In this document: positions 62,893 to 64,000 of the stretch, piece after piece
Layout: every line of letters begins with the position of its first letter
Numbering within the stretch: the first letter of the stretch is position 1
Assembly (NCBI GenBank): GCA_035578905.1
Contig: JAQJVL010000057.1
Coordinates: forward strand, 682,001 to 746,000
Reading direction: 5' to 3'
DNA length: 64,000 nucleotides
DNA from: Stictocephala bisonia
Taxonomy: Eukaryota; Arthropoda; Insecta; Hemiptera; Membracidae
Translations under genes and position numbers: made by a program
Notes under the pieces: generated by a model
What the model saw: only the letters and a program-made list of their open reading frames with translations
Told to the model about the DNA's origin: nothing
The model's database searches: none

Positions 62893-63368
62893 TGGTGAGA
62901 TAAACTATAAGCCGCTACTGAACACACTGGTGCGAGTGGTGGAAGTGATATAGAGAACTACTGTCCCCCGTTGTGTAACTCTATTCAAAAATTGTCATGC
63001 CAACCAGATTGACGGAATGCCGCGTGCTGACGGCGCAATTGCATAACCCGCCCATTATGTCATTAGCATCAGTGACCATTGGTTGGTTTGATTAACGCCA
63101 ACGAATCAAGCTTAGAATGATTAAATTAAAACATTATTTACTATTAAAATAACAATTTATAGTAACGATAATACAATTAATAGTAATTTAAACAATAAAT
63201 AGCAACTAAACAAATGTTTACAGTCAATTGCAGTTTTTAGTTGCTTTTTTTCAGCTACACGCTGTTGCGAAAGTTGAGCACTTTGTGGCGGAAGTCAACC
63301 ACGCCCGTGAAGTAAGACAGCTCAGCGGTGGAACTATTCCCCACTGCTGCTGGAACCCCTACATGCTC
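62893..63368 (-). repeat. Long inverted repeat R, right copy
   Basis: The reverse complement, diverged, of 55047-55500. It includes CCGCGTGCTGACGGCGCAAT, AGTGACCATTGGTTGGTTTG, AACGAATCAAGCTTAGAATG, TGTTGCGAAAGTTGAG and CTGCTGCTGGAACCCC. The 65-codon frame at 63228-63425 lies across it and has no counterpart in the other copy. Confidence 0.85.
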
Positions 63369-64000
63369 GCAGGTCACTTACTTTCCAGCCCAATTATACG
63401 AACATCCTTTAATCTTTTTTTTTAATAGTTTAAACAGTTAATGCAATCAAAAGCACCACAACTACCATATTGTTTACTTCTTCGTCTAGAAGTTTTTTTA
63501 ATATTTTCTTTGGACCTTACATTTTTAATGTGTCTTGACAGGTTTGAAGTGCTTAATACGACTCGAGAAGTTAGTGTACATTAAATCGCTGTCATGATGC
63601 GCAAATCGTTTGCCTTCTGATGTCTTAATTACCAGTTTCCAATTACCTAATTACTTTGGCTTCGCATTACATTCATGTATCCCTTTTTGAAATGAAAGAC
63701 AACGGGTGGCTGACGACTGATCAGAGACAAATTATTCCATGCATATTTAGTCATTGTGTCACCGTGACCCCCCCCCCCCCCCACACACACACGATTTGGG
63801 AGACCCGTATTTATCTTGCTTTTATATTGGCTACTATTCGAACATGAGCATTTTAATTTTATAAATATTAGCAGCATTAATTTGATTTATCACTGCAGAC
63901 ATTTTCTGCCCTTTTGTTCTTAGTTTGCATGTAAAGTATTGATTTTGTAGTATTGTGTGCATTTCTTTTACAAATTATTGATTTTTTATTTATTGATTAT
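63369..64000. other. Unique DNA at the right edge, with dispersed repeat A copy 2
   Basis: Bases 63679-63766 are copy 2 of dispersed repeat A (see 6858-6941). Directly after it comes a run of about 16 C and then (AC)5. Overlapping short frames on both strands (63647-63877 and 63656-63847) have no support. Confidence 0.6.
63679..63766. repeat. Dispersed repeat A, copy 2
   Basis: It aligns with 6858-6941 in the same orientation and shares the core CTGATCAGAGACAAATTATT. Here the repeat ends in GTCACCGTG and runs into a poly-C/(AC) tract. Confidence 0.75.

Noticed and set aside
55027..63374. Extension of inverted repeat R by GACCTGC at both outer edges
   Set aside because: Seven matching bases separated from the rest by a 13-base gap on one side; could be chance, so I set the edges inside it.

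Overview
This window looks like arthropod, most likely insect, nuclear DNA: AT-rich, full of tandem arrays and transposon remnants, with TTAGG-like (insect telomere-type) tracts inside small foldback elements. I found no intact protein-coding gene, no tRNA or rRNA gene and no CRISPR. The only protein homology I recognise by eye is decayed non-LTR retrotransposon sequence. All other long open frames lie in tandem repeats or are short and unsupported. The order of the host cannot be fixed from what is visible; a hemipteran-like genome is only a guess.

Layout. 1-5.75 kb: a 61-62-bp minisatellite, a broken endonuclease-domain fragment of an R2-like LINE, and an 0.8-kb foldback element. 5.75-13.5 kb: unique AT-rich DNA with a 57-bp minisatellite split by a 5'-truncated LINE, a second LINE tail and copies of two dispersed repeats. 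13.5-22.8 kb: an 80-bp satellite in two arrays of opposite orientation (about 28 and about 81 units) around a 0.5-kb spacer. 22.8-31.5 kb: non-autonomous DNA transposons, several with visible target-site duplications. 31.5-33.1 kb: a LINE pseudogene that has lost its catalytic FADD box. 33.6-39.5 kb: three minisatellites (51-, 12- and 22-bp periods). 39,863-53,860: a 14-kb, nearly perfect palindrome. 55-63.4 kb: a block with divergent inverted repeats near its ends that holds a 58-bp and a 33-bp minisatellite.

The main result is the 14-kb palindrome. Its two arms meet at a 3-bp spacer, its outer ends are identical inverted termini starting 5'-AG, and it is flanked by an exact 6-bp direct repeat (AAGTCA). 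That makes it look like one giant foldback transposable element rather than a simple inverted duplication. A 6-bp duplication and AG ends recall Maverick/Polinton elements, but I see no polymerase, integrase, ATPase or capsid gene. Each arm carries a 137-bp satellite, and the left array is longer by 1,780 bp, which is 13 units.

Tandem arrays make up roughly 24 of the 64 kb. Foldback architecture recurs at every scale here, from 0.3 to 14 kb, which suggests a heterochromatic or otherwise gene-poor transposon sink.
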